From: an uncultured Mesocricetibacter sp.
GTDB lineage: Bacteria > Pseudomonadota > Gammaproteobacteria > Enterobacterales > Pasteurellaceae
DNA length: 11,458 bases
Assembly (NCBI GenBank): GCA_905373425.1
Contig: CAJPST010000060.1
Location: 1 to 11,458, forward strand
Direction of reading: 5' to 3'
Below the pieces are notes generated by a model. It worked only from the letters and a program-made list of their open reading frames with translations. It ran no database searches and was not told where the DNA came from. A program made the translations under genes and the position numbers. Each line of letters opens with the position of its first letter. Position 1 is the stretch's first letter. Positions 1 through 6,984 of the stretch are shown piece by piece.

Positions 1-1
1 C

Positions 2-832
2 GCCATCACCGGTGCAACAGGTCACTTCGGCGAAATCGCGTTAAATTTATTAAAAGCCAAAAACGCCAATGTCATCGCGCTTGTGCGTTCCCCGGAAAAA
101 ATTTCCGGCGTAGAAGCCCGCAAATTTGATTATTCAAAAACAGAAGGGCAAGTAGAGGCATTACAAGGGGTGGATACGTTAATTTTGGTGTCAAGTAATG
201 AAATTGGAAAACGTTGCTTCATACAACACAATAACGTAATTGGATCGGCGAAAAAGGCAGGAGTGAAACACATTATTTACACCAGTTTACTGGGTGCTAC
301 CAACGACAATACCGTGCAATGCCTTGCCAGTGAACATGTTGAAACCGAAGCTGCATTAAAAGTTTCAGGCATCACTTACACCATTTTGCGTAACACATGG
401 TACACGGAAAATTACACAGACCTTATCCCAGCCTCGATAGCAAACAATGCATTTTATGGTTCGGCCCAAAATGCGCGTATTGCATCCGCACTTCGCGCAG
501 AACTTGCAGAAGCAGCCGTAAACGTCGCACTAGGTGAAGGTCACGATAACCAAACGTACGAACTTTCCGGCTCAACCAGCTACACCTTGGCTGACTTAGC
601 TGCAGAAATCAGCAAACAAACCGGTAAGAACATTCCTTACGTAGATATTCCAACTACTGACTATGCTAATGAATTAGTAAAAATGGGTTTGCCAAAAGAA
701 ATTGCAGCATTCTCTGCTGAATGTGAAATATATGTTGCAAATGGTGCGTTATTCTCAGAAGACAAAACCCTTGAGAAATTACTTGGTCGCCCAACGGCGG
801 GACTGGATGTAGCGGTGAAACAGGCGCTTTAA
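2..832 (+). CDS. qorB: NAD(P)H:quinone oxidoreductase 2 (QorB/YtfG-like), 5' end outside window
   Basis: Atypical short-chain (NmrA-type) oxidoreductase that in E. coli reduces quinones with NADPH in the cytosol. The frame is open from base 2, and the first residues read ITGATGHFGE, the N-terminal dinucleotide-binding GxxGxxG loop, so only two or three residues seem to be missing. About 276 residues are visible; E. coli YtfG, from memory, has 286. Segments shared with YtfG include SSNEIGKR, AGVKHIIYTSLL, EHVETEAAL, YTILRNTWYTENY, a KIASA-like stretch (RIASALRAELAEAA) and the C-terminal KTLEKLLGRPT. One residue more than YtfG is present after IGKR. A GTG at 83 gives a 249-residue frame but would remove the Rossmann glycines, so it is not the start. 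The stop is TAA at 830-832, followed by a palindrome-rich intergenic region. Family assignment is firm; the exact substrate is inferred from homology. Confidence 0.86.
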   Translation, partial: AITGATGHFGEIALNLLKAKNANVIALVRSPEKISGVEARKFDYSKTEGQVEALQGVDTLILVSSNEIGKRCFIQHNNVIGSAKKAGVKHIIYTSLLGATNDNTVQCLASEHVETEAALKVSGITYTILRNTWYTENYTDLIPASIANNAFYGSAQNARIASALRAELAEAAVNVALGEGHDNQTYELSGSTSYTLADLAAEISKQTGKNIPYVDIPTTDYANELVKMGLPKEIAAFSAECEIYVANGALFSEDKTLEKLLGRPTAGLDVAVKQAL

Positions 833-846
833 CCGCTTGAACCGTG

Positions 847-956
847 GATATAAATACCCACAGTTACGCATAAGCATACCCCGCTAGGGTATTTATCGCA
901 TCCAACCCCAACGGGGTTGCATTATGCCTAACCTAGGGTAACTTGTTACCCTAGGC
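847..956. repeat. Cluster of palindromes between qorB and the sirtuin remnant
   Basis: Several inverted repeats are packed into about 110 bases. ATACCC (876-881) pairs with GGGTAT (887-892). CAACCCC (903-909) pairs with GGGGTTG (913-919). GCATAA (868-873) pairs with TTATGC (922-927) and would enclose both hairpins. CCTAGGGTAAC (932-942) pairs with GTTACCCTAGG (945-955). ATAAATACCC (850-859) is also a perfect 10-base partner of GGGTATTTAT (887-896), so it competes with the first hairpin. CTAGGGTA (884-891) could pair with TACCCTAG (947-954), competing with the terminator. No promoter with correctly spaced boxes and no open frame were seen here. The look resembles REP-like extragenic palindrome clusters; a structured leader RNA is the alternative. 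Confidence 0.6.
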
Positions 957-961
957 TTTTT
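932..961 (+). terminator. Rho-independent terminator after qorB
   Basis: A perfect 11-base stem (932-942 with 945-955), with only TT between the arms, is followed by CTTTTT at 956-961. In practice the inner pairs would open to make a loop. It fits a strong terminator for qorB. It lies only about 8 bases before the Shine-Dalgarno sequence of the sirtuin remnant, so that remnant would be expressed only by read-through. Confidence 0.85.
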
Positions 962-980
962 AGTCTTTAAGGAAGCCAAA

Positions 981-1256
981 ATGATCTTTGAAACCCGATT
1001 GAAAGTAGTTAAATCTGCTCTTGAGACCGCAGATTTTGTCTTGATTGGTGCCGGCGCCAGTTTTTCTGCGGCAGCAGGGATAACTTACAGCGGTTCACGC
1101 TTTACCGATAATTTTCAGCCGTTTATCAAAAAATATGGCATGACAGATATGTATTCCGCCGACTTTTACCTGTTATTTATGAAGCTGCTAAGATATGGGA
1201 ATTTTATAGATAGTAAAAAAGAATCATCACCTCAAACTCGGATATTTAGATTTTGA
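981..1256 (+). pseudogene. Remnant of a Sir2-like NAD-dependent deacylase gene
   Basis: The start is convincing: AAGGAA at 969-974, then ATG at 981. Residues 1-62 or so look like the N-terminus of the Sir2-like family of about 270-290 residues: ADFVLIGAGASFSAAAG is the NAD-binding GAG-x-S-AAAG loop, followed by ITYSGSRFTDNF and KYGMTDMYSADFY. After that the reading is unlike the family. If one base is restored near 1170, the codons read FYPVIYEAAKIWEFYR and then stop at 1211-1213, which resembles the family's FYPF...W.Y.. segment. This suggests a one-base deletion at about 1169-1170. The rest of the gene (the catalytic His and any zinc-binding residues) is absent: the frame instead runs into the atp terminator, which supplies its last codons. 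It is therefore almost certainly non-functional. The identification rests on remembered family motifs. Confidence 0.75.
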
Positions 1257-1266
1257 GGTGATGATT
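1214..1266 (-). terminator. Rho-independent terminator of the atp operon
   Basis: A perfect 15-base inverted repeat lies at 1222-1236 and 1252-1266 with a 15-base loop. Read on the minus strand, the stem is followed by C and a run of six T (from AAAAAAG at 1215-1221 on the plus strand). This is 32 bases past the atpC stop. The plus-strand side has no T run, so it should mainly stop transcripts from the atp operon. It overlaps the last codons of the sirtuin remnant. Confidence 0.85.
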
Positions 1267-1297
1267 AAGAAATAGTCAAAAATTTGCTTTTTAAGTT

Positions 1298-1726
1298 TTA
1301 GCGTTTATTCTTAACTAATTTTTCTGTTAACTCGTAAGCCCGTAATTTAGCCAATTCTCTTGATAGTTTTGCAGTAAGCAACTCGTGGTTAGCATCGCCG
1401 GATCGAGATACGATATTCTCCTCAGCTTTACGTTTAGCAGCCAAAATACGATTTTCATCAAGTTCAATACCACGGATAGCCACATCAGCCAATACGGTTA
1501 CAAAATTCGGCTGGACTTCTAAAAAACCACCAGAAACATAAATGACTTCTTCATTACCGTTTTCTAAGGTGATTTTTACAATCCCCGGTTTAATTGCGGT
1601 AAGCAGAGGAATATGTCCTGCCAAAATTCCCAGCTCACCTTCAATTCCGCTTGCTTGAATGCTTTTTACACTACCTGAAAAAATTTTATATTCGGCGCTT
1701 ACTACGGTTAAGTTAAATGTTGACAT
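1298..1726 (-). CDS. atpC: F1Fo ATP synthase epsilon subunit
   Basis: Epsilon is the part of the F1 rotor stalk that couples to the c ring and can inhibit ATP hydrolysis through its C-terminal helices. The product is 142 residues, the length I recall for H. influenzae AtpC. The N-terminal beta-sandwich domain (about 1-85) contains the conserved GIEGELGILAGHIPLLTAIK stretch and VIYVSGGFLEVQP. The C-terminal helical hairpin (about 90-142) contains AKRKAEENI and ELAKLRAYELTEKL. The start chosen is ATG at 1726 (MSTFNLTVVSAE), preceded by AAGGAG with good spacing. The frame extends upstream to 1741, but that codon lies before the ribosome binding site. It is the last gene of the operon, 42 bases after atpD, and is followed by the operon terminator. 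Confidence 0.97.
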   Translation of the reverse strand: MSTFNLTVVSAEYKIFSGSVKSIQASGIEGELGILAGHIPLLTAIKPGIVKITLENGNEEVIYVSGGFLEVQPNFVTVLADVAIRGIELDENRILAAKRKAEENIVSRSGDANHELLTAKLSRELAKLRAYELTEKLVKNKR

Positions 1727-1768
1727 TGTTTTCTCCTTCAAGAATTCTGTTAATCAGGCTTGAAGTGA

Positions 1769-3142
1769 TTACATATCTTTAGCTTTTTCTAGCACTTCTT
1801 CAATAGAACCAACCATATAGAACGCTTGTTCAGGAATATGGTCATATTCACCGTCTAAAATACCTTTGAAGCCACGAATGGTTTCTTTTAACGGAACGTA
1901 TTTACCTGGTGTGCCGTTAAATACTTCAGCAACGAAGAACGGTTGTGATAAGAAACGTTCAATCTTACGCGCACGCGCTACAACCAATTTATCTTCTTCA
2001 GATAATTCATCCATACCAAGAATCGCAATAATATCTTTCAATTCTTTATAACGTTGTAAGATACCTTGTACGCCACGAGCAACATCATAGTGCTCTTGAC
2101 CTACTACTAACGGGTCTAATTGACGTGAAGTGGAATCCAATGGGTCAACCGCAGGGTAAATACCTAAAGACGCAATTTGACGGCTTAATACTACTGTGGA
2201 GTCTAAGTGCGCAAAGGTCGTTGCCGGAGATGGGTCAGTTAAGTCATCCGCAGGTACATAAACGGCTTGTACGGAGGTGATAGAACCAGTTTTGGTTGAT
2301 GTAATACGTTCTTGTAACACACCCATTTCTTCTGCAAGTGTCGGCTGATAACCTACCGCAGATGGCATACGGCCTAAAAGAGCCGATACTTCAGTCCCTG
2401 CAAGGGTATAACGATAGATGTTATCCACGAAGAATAATACATCACGACCTTCGTCACGGAATTTTTCCGCCATAGTTAAACCGGTTAATGCCACACGAAG
2501 ACGGTTACCCGGCGGCTCATTCATTTGACCGTAAACCAAGGATACTTTGTCTAATACGTTAGACTCTGTCATTTCGTGGTAGAAGTCGTTACCTTCACGG
2601 GTACGCTCACCTACACCGGCGAATACGGAGTAACCTGAGTGCTCAATCGCAATATTACGGATTAATTCCATCATATTTACGGTTTTACCTACACCCGCAC
2701 CACCGAATAAACCGACTTTACCACCCTTCGCGAATGGACAAATTAAGTCGATAACTTTGATACCGGTTTCTAATAATTCTGTACTGTTTGATTGTTCTTC
2801 ATAGCTTGGTGCAGAACGGTGAATAGACCAACGTTCTTCTTCGCCAATCGGACCTTGTTCATCAATTGGGTCACCCAACACATTCATAATTCGACCAAGG
2901 GTTTTTACACCAACCGGTATTGAAATTGGTTTATCGGTATTTTCAACACTTAAACCACGTTTTAAACCGTCTGAAGCCCCCAGTGCGATACAGCGTACCA
3001 CACCACCACCTAATTGTTGTTGAACTTCAAGGGTTAAACCCGATTCAACTTTTAATGCATCATAAACTTTTGGTACTGCATCTTGTGGAAATTCGACGTC
3101 AATCACCGCACCGATGATTTGCACAATTTTACCTGTTGCCAT
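1769..3142 (-). CDS. atpD: F1Fo ATP synthase beta subunit (catalytic)
   Basis: Catalytic subunit of the F1 hexamer, at the inner face of the cytoplasmic membrane; it makes ATP from ADP and phosphate. The product is 457 residues. The P-loop GGAGVGKT lies at 147-154 (Lys153), the catalytic glutamate is in GER (Glu179), and the Walker B aspartate is in LFFVD (Asp240). These match E. coli Lys155, Glu181 and Asp242, two residues on. The DELSEED segment is intact in the C-terminal domain. The start is ATG at 3142 (MATGKIVQIIG), preceded by GAGGA; a 16-residue upstream extension of the frame has no family support and overlaps the end of atpG. It lies 16 bases after atpG. No defect is seen. Confidence 0.98.
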   Translation of the reverse strand: MATGKIVQIIGAVIDVEFPQDAVPKVYDALKVESGLTLEVQQQLGGGVVRCIALGASDGLKRGLSVENTDKPISIPVGVKTLGRIMNVLGDPIDEQGPIGEEERWSIHRSAPSYEEQSNSTELLETGIKVIDLICPFAKGGKVGLFGGAGVGKTVNMMELIRNIAIEHSGYSVFAGVGERTREGNDFYHEMTESNVLDKVSLVYGQMNEPPGNRLRVALTGLTMAEKFRDEGRDVLFFVDNIYRYTLAGTEVSALLGRMPSAVGYQPTLAEEMGVLQERITSTKTGSITSVQAVYVPADDLTDPSPATTFAHLDSTVVLSRQIASLGIYPAVDPLDSTSRQLDPLVVGQEHYDVARGVQGILQRYKELKDIIAILGMDELSEEDKLVVARARKIERFLSQPFFVAEVFNGTPGKYVPLKETIRGFKGILDGEYDHIPEQAFYMVGSIEEVLEKAKDM

Positions 3143-3158
3143 TACCGTTCCTCTTCTA

Positions 3159-4028
3159 TTAAATTGCAGCCGCGCCGGCAACAATTTCATTTAATTCATT
3201 TGTGATACTTGCTTGACGAGCTTTGTTATACACCAACTGCAAGTCCTTAATTAAATTACCTGCGTTATCTGTTGCTGCTTTCATTGCTACCATTCGAGCC
3301 GCTTGTTCTGAAGCCAAATTATCTACCACTGCTTGGTAAACCTGAGATTCTAAATAACGAACTAAAAGGCTATCTAATAACATTTTAGGATCAGGTTCAT
3401 AAATATAATCCCAAGCTTGTTGTCTTTCGCTTAAGTGATCGTTTTCCAATTCAGGTAAAGGCACCAATTGTTGGAAGCTTGGTTTTTGCGACATCGTATT
3501 AACAAATTTATTGTATGCAATATAAATCGCATCAATTTCACCGTTACGATAGGCATCAAACATGGTATTCGCCACACCAATTAATTCTTCCAAAGTTGGA
3601 TTATCACCCAAACCGGAGTGCTGGCCTTTAATATTTAAACCGAGGGAACGGAAAAAACCGATACCTTTTGAGCCGATTAAACCTAACTCAACGGTAGTGC
3701 CTTTTTCTTTTCGTGCTTTGATTTCATTTAACACCGTTTTAAATAAATTAATATTTAAACCGCCACACATTCCCCGATCGGTTGAAATAACTAAAACACC
3801 TACTTTTTTAACTTCACGCTCTACTAAGAACGGATGTTTATAACCGACACTTGCTTTTGACACATGACTGATAACATTACGAATAGTTTCAGAATACGGA
3901 CGAGATGCCGCCATACGGTCCTGCGTTTTACGCATTTTCGAGGTTGCAACCATTTCCATTGCCTTAGTAATTTTCTGCGTACTTTGTACGCTGGCAATTT
4001 TGGTTTTTATCTCTTTTGCACCTGCCAT
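3159..4028 (-). CDS. atpG: F1Fo ATP synthase gamma subunit
   Basis: Gamma is the central shaft: its N- and C-terminal helices form the coiled coil that turns inside the alpha-beta hexamer. The product is 289 residues (E. coli 287). The N-terminal helix MAGAKEIKTKIASVQSTQKI followed by TKAMEMVATSKMRK is the hallmark sequence, and the C-terminal helix ends with QASITNELNEIVAGAAAI. The central Rossmann-like part carries STDRGMCGGLN, typical of the family (E. coli STDQGLCGGLN). The start is ATG at 4028 with GGAGAAA just upstream, 15 bases after the atpA stop. No frameshift or missing segment is seen. Confidence 0.97.
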   Translation of the reverse strand: MAGAKEIKTKIASVQSTQKITKAMEMVATSKMRKTQDRMAASRPYSETIRNVISHVSKASVGYKHPFLVEREVKKVGVLVISTDRGMCGGLNINLFKTVLNEIKARKEKGTTVELGLIGSKGIGFFRSLGLNIKGQHSGLGDNPTLEELIGVANTMFDAYRNGEIDAIYIAYNKFVNTMSQKPSFQQLVPLPELENDHLSERQQAWDYIYEPDPKMLLDSLLVRYLESQVYQAVVDNLASEQAARMVAMKAATDNAGNLIKDLQLVYNKARQASITNELNEIVAGAAAI

Positions 4029-4043
4029 CTTATTTCTCCGTTA

Positions 4044-5585
4044 CTACCAAGCACTATTAGCTTTGAAGCTATCTAAAATACCTTTTAATGTATCTTTGAT
4101 TTCATCATTATAGTTACCGGTTTTAGTAAGCTCTTGCATAAACTCGGCATAATTACGATTTGCATAATCTAGAAGTGCGGTTTCAAAACTTGCAATTTTA
4201 GATAACTCAACATCGTCTAAATAACCAAATTCAACCGCAAATAACACAACTGCTTGCTCAGCAACAGAAAGCGGAGAAAATTGTTTTTGTTTCAACAATT
4301 CGGTTACTTTTTCACCGTGAGAAAGTTGTTTACGAGTTGCATCATCAAGATCTGAAGCAAACTGAGCAAATGCCGCTAATTCACGATATTGTGCAAGTGC
4401 AGTACGAATACCACCCGCAAGTTTCTTAATAACTTTAGTTTGTGCAGAACCACCTACACGAGAAACAGAAATTCCCGGGTTCACCGCAGGACGAATACCT
4501 GAGTTAAACAAGTTAGATTCTAAGAAAATCTGACCATCTGTAATAGAAATTACGTTAGTTGGAACGAAAGCAGAAACGTCACCTGCTTGTGTTTCAATAA
4601 TCGGAAGCGCAGTTAACGAACCTGTTTTTCCTTTAACTTCACCATTGGTGAATTTTTCTACATATTCTTCGTTTACACGGGAAGCACGTTCAAGCAAACG
4701 TGAGTGTAAGTAGAATACGTCACCTGGATAAGCTTCACGACCTGGCGGACGACGTAATAATAAGGAAATTTGACGATAAGCAACCGCTTGTTTAGAAAGG
4801 TCGTCGTAAACGATTAAGGCATCTTCACCACGATCACGGAAATATTCACCCATTGCACAACCAGCATAAGGTGCTAAGTATTGTAATGCTGCAGATTCAG
4901 ATGCAGACGCTGCAACAACGATAGTATTGGCAAGTGCACCGTGTTCTTCTAATTTACGCACAACGTTTGCGATAGTAGAAGCTTTTTGACCAATCGCTAC
5001 ATAGATACATTTAATACCTGAATCACGTTGGTTGATAATAGCATCAATGGTAAGAGCTGTTTTACCGGTTTGACGGTCACCGATAATCAACTCACGTTGA
5101 CCACGGCCAATTGGCACCATAGAGTCAACTGCCTTATAACCGGTTTGTACGGGCTGATCAACGGATTTACGTTCAATTACACCCGGAGCAATAACTTCAA
5201 CCGGAGAAAAACCGTCATTTTCAATTTCACCTTTACCATCAATCGGCTGCCCTAAGGTATTAACCACACGACCTAATAAACCACGGCCAACCGGTACTTC
5301 AAGGATACGTCCTGTACATTGAACTTCAATACCTTCCGCAAGGTCTGCATAAGGGCCCATAACCACTGCACCGACAGAATCTCTTTCTAAGTTTAATGCC
5401 ATTGCGTAGCGATTTCCCGGTAACGCAATCATTTCACCTTGCATTACTTCGCTTAAACCGTGAATACGAATAATACCATCACTTACTGAAACGATTGTAC
5501 CCGTATTACGCGCTTCGCTTTCCACATTAAACTGGGCAATGCGTTTTTTAATTAATTCACTAATTTCAGTCGAATTTAGTTGCAT
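4044..5585 (-). CDS. atpA: F1Fo ATP synthase alpha subunit
   Basis: Non-catalytic nucleotide-binding subunit that alternates with beta in the F1 head. The product is 513 residues, as in E. coli. The P-loop GDRQTGKT is at 169-176 (Lys175). The arginine finger that reaches into the neighbouring catalytic site is Arg376, in GISVSRVGGSAQTK, at the same number as in E. coli. The N-terminal MQLNSTEISELIKKRI helix that binds delta is complete. The start is ATG at 5585 with an AGAGGAA-type ribosome binding site, 12 bases after atpH. The stop is TAG at 4044-4046. The gene contains a Haemophilus-type uptake signal core at 4173-4181, read in frame within ASFETALL. Confidence 0.98.
   Translation of the reverse strand: MQLNSTEISELIKKRIAQFNVESEARNTGTIVSVSDGIIRIHGLSEVMQGEMIALPGNRYAMALNLERDSVGAVVMGPYADLAEGIEVQCTGRILEVPVGRGLLGRVVNTLGQPIDGKGEIENDGFSPVEVIAPGVIERKSVDQPVQTGYKAVDSMVPIGRGQRELIIGDRQTGKTALTIDAIINQRDSGIKCIYVAIGQKASTIANVVRKLEEHGALANTIVVAASASESAALQYLAPYAGCAMGEYFRDRGEDALIVYDDLSKQAVAYRQISLLLRRPPGREAYPGDVFYLHSRLLERASRVNEEYVEKFTNGEVKGKTGSLTALPIIETQAGDVSAFVPTNVISITDGQIFLESNLFNSGIRPAVNPGISVSRVGGSAQTKVIKKLAGGIRTALAQYRELAAFAQFASDLDDATRKQLSHGEKVTELLKQKQFSPLSVAEQAVVLFAVEFGYLDDVELSKIASFETALLDYANRNYAEFMQELTKTGNYNDEIKDTLKGILDSFKANSAW
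4173..4181 (+). other. DNA uptake signal sequence core (in atpA)
   Basis: Exact AAGTGCGGT, the 9-base core of the Haemophilus-type uptake signal recognised during natural transformation in Pasteurellaceae. It is followed by TTCAAAACTT, which fits the AT-rich flank. It is in the plus orientation, opposite to the gene. Confidence 0.85.
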
Positions 5586-5597
5586 CTTGTATTCCTC

Positions 5598-6146
5598 TTA
5601 TAATTGCAATTCGCTTGCCAGACGAGCTAATTGTCCACGGCTTGAACCGTCGATTACAAAATCATCTGTACGAATAATAACCCCTGCAATCAGAGAGTTA
5701 TCCACACTGCAATTTAATTTAACTTTACGAGCAAGTCTTTTTTCCATAGCTGCAGCAATTTTATCCTGCTGTGTTACATTTAACGGTTGAGCCGAAATGA
5801 CTTGTACTTCCGTTATAGCCTGATATTCTTCAACATAATGCTGATATAGTTTAAAAACTGTCGGAAGTACTGTTAAACGCTTATTTTCAGCCATTAACCG
5901 AATAAGGTTTTGCCCTGATTTATCAAGTTGTTCGCCACAAATTGAAATTACTGTATCTGCTACTTTTTGTGGTGAAAAAGAACTACTTAAAAAAGCCTGA
6001 ACAGTTTCATCTTTTACTACTTGCGCAGCAAAATCCAACATTTCAGCCCATTTTCTAACCGCACTTTTATCTTTTTCACTTTTCTCAACGGCAAATTCAA
6101 ATGCTGCTTTGGCATAAGGGCGAGCTATCGTAGTTAATTCTGACAT
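5598..6146 (-). CDS. atpH: F1Fo ATP synthase delta subunit
   Basis: Delta sits on top of F1 and links it to the b-subunit stator. The product is 182 residues; E. coli and, from memory, H. influenzae have 177. The N-terminal helical domain begins MSELTTIARPYAKAAFEFA, the middle has ICGEQLDKSGQNLIRLMAEN, and the C-terminal domain contains AAMEKRLARKVKLNC and IRTDDFVIDGSSRGQL. The extra five residues lie after AVEK, in the string SEKDKSAVRKW, where homologues run straight into SAV-KW; an uptake signal core is encoded at this point. The start is ATG at 6146, with AAGG upstream. A longer frame to 6173 would overlap atpF and has no family support. It is 13 bases after atpF and 12 before atpA. The gene also contains a perfect DnaA box at 5698-5706. 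Confidence 0.96.
   Translation of the reverse strand: MSELTTIARPYAKAAFEFAVEKSEKDKSAVRKWAEMLDFAAQVVKDETVQAFLSSSFSPQKVADTVISICGEQLDKSGQNLIRLMAENKRLTVLPTVFKLYQHYVEEYQAITEVQVISAQPLNVTQQDKIAAAMEKRLARKVKLNCSVDNSLIAGVIIRTDDFVIDGSSRGQLARLASELQL
5698..5706 (+). promoter_or_regulatory. Perfect DnaA box inside atpH
   Basis: TTATCCACA, the E. coli R1/R4 consensus for DnaA binding, occurs about 5.3 kb from oriC inside the atpH coding region (codons for C-S-V-D-N-S). One perfect match by chance in a window this size is not rare enough to prove function. Confidence 0.35.
6058..6066 (-). other. DNA uptake signal sequence core (in atpH)
   Basis: Exact AAGTGCGGT on the minus strand, in an extended AAAAGTGCGGTTAGAAAA context. 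It is read in frame as K-S-A-V-R-K. The surrounding AAAAGTG pieces are partly repeated just upstream, where delta carries five extra residues. Confidence 0.88.
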
Positions 6147-6159
6147 AAGCTCAACCTTC

Positions 6160-6630
6160 TTATAGTTCTGCAACTAGTTTATCAATAATATCGTTGTTGG
6201 CTGCTTCATCCACAGTACGCCCAACAATTTTTTCAGCGCCGGCAATAGCTAAAGAGGCAACTTTTACACGTAATTCTTCTTGAACGCGCTTACGTTCAGC
6301 TTCCACTTCGGCATAACCTTGCTCAATAATTTTTGCTTTTAGCTCTTCTGCTTCTATCTTCACTTCGTCTAGCACTTCATTACGACGTTTATTGGCAGCA
6401 TCTAAAATTTCTTGTGCTTTAATTTTTGCATTAGAAATTTCTTGCTCAGCAAGCGCTTTATTATCTGCTTGCTCTTTTTTAGCTTCTTCTGCCGATGCTA
6501 AAGCGTTCGCAATTTGGCTTTGACGTGTTTCAATCGCATTAATAATTGGTGGCCAAACAAATTTCATGCAGAACCACACGAAAATTGCAAATGAAATAAG
6601 TTGACCAATCAATGTTGCATTTAAATTCAC
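6160..6630 (-). CDS. atpF: F1Fo ATP synthase b subunit
   Basis: Subunit b is the membrane-anchored peripheral stalk, present as a dimer. The product is 156 residues, as in E. coli. One N-terminal membrane helix (about 5-26, LIGQLISFAIFVWFCMKFVW) is followed by PPI and a long charged coiled coil (about 35-156) rich in Ala, Glu and Lys, ending KIVGRTVDEAANNDIIDKLVAEL. The start codon is GTG at 6628-6630, giving MNLNATLIG, the usual N-terminus of the family. It is preceded by AAGGAGG, a near-perfect Shine-Dalgarno sequence that can compensate for the weaker start codon. It is 49 bases after atpE. Confidence 0.97.
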   Translation of the reverse strand: MNLNATLIGQLISFAIFVWFCMKFVWPPIINAIETRQSQIANALASAEEAKKEQADNKALAEQEISNAKIKAQEILDAANKRRNEVLDEVKIEAEELKAKIIEQGYAEVEAERKRVQEELRVKVASLAIAGAEKIVGRTVDEAANNDIIDKLVAEL

Positions 6631-6679
6631 AACGTCCTCCTTACTGTGCTTGTTTTACGTTGATAAGCAAATAAGGCAA

Positions 6680-6934
6680 TTATTGTAATAAGCCGATGAA
6701 TGGGTTTGCGAAAATGAAAAGTAATGAAATACCAACAGCAATCATTGCAATCGCATCTAATAAACCTGCCACAATAAACATTCTAGTTAATAAACTAGAA
6801 GCAAGTTCCGGTTGACGTGCTGACGATTCTAAAAATTTACCGCCTAAGATAGCAAAGCCAATTGCAGTACCTAATGCAGCAAATGCAAGAAGAATTGATG
6901 CACCAATGATAGTTGCTGTAATTACAGTTTCCAT
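6680..6934 (-). CDS. atpE: F1Fo ATP synthase c subunit (proteolipid)
   Basis: Proton-carrying rotor ring subunit of Fo. The product is 84 residues, a hairpin of two membrane helices (about 8-33 and 51-76). The polar loop has Arg40-Gln41-Pro42, which contacts gamma and epsilon. The essential proton-binding carboxylate is Asp60 in AGLLDAIAMI, equivalent to E. coli Asp61. A glutamate at the first helix or a sodium-binding pattern is not seen, so this is a proton-type ring. The start is ATG at 6934 (METVITATIIG), preceded by TTGGAGA. A four-residue upstream extension lies inside the ribosome binding region. The 50-base leader after atpB is A/T-rich, which in E. coli goes with high translation of this multicopy subunit. 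Confidence 0.98.
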   Translation of the reverse strand: METVITATIIGASILLAFAALGTAIGFAILGGKFLESSARQPELASSLLTRMFIVAGLLDAIAMIAVGISLLFIFANPFIGLLQ

Positions 6935-6984
6935 AATTTTCTCCAATAGAAGTTAAGTTTAGCCCTAGAGCCGGTTAATAAAAA

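Noticed and set aside
83..832. GTG at 83 as the qorB start
   Set aside because: The frame is open upstream to base 2 and encodes the conserved ITGATGHFGE dinucleotide-binding loop, so the real start is before the window.
832..840. Actinobacillus-type uptake signal (ACCGCTTGT) after qorB
   Set aside because: One mismatch (ends in A) and a single occurrence; the exact signals here are all Haemophilus-type.
837..854. Promoter TTGAAC / TATAAA for the sirtuin remnant
   Set aside because: The boxes are only 6 bases apart.
1222..1266. Terminal inverted repeat of an insertion sequence
   Set aside because: The 15-base arms are close together, have no transposase or target duplication around them, and are followed by a T run on the minus strand, so a terminator explains them.
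1866..5790. Plus-strand open frames at 1866-2051, 2920-3117, 3562-3843, 3864-4076, 5028-5255 and 5539-5790
   Set aside because: All lie antisense within highly conserved atp genes, with no family resemblance or convincing ribosome binding site.
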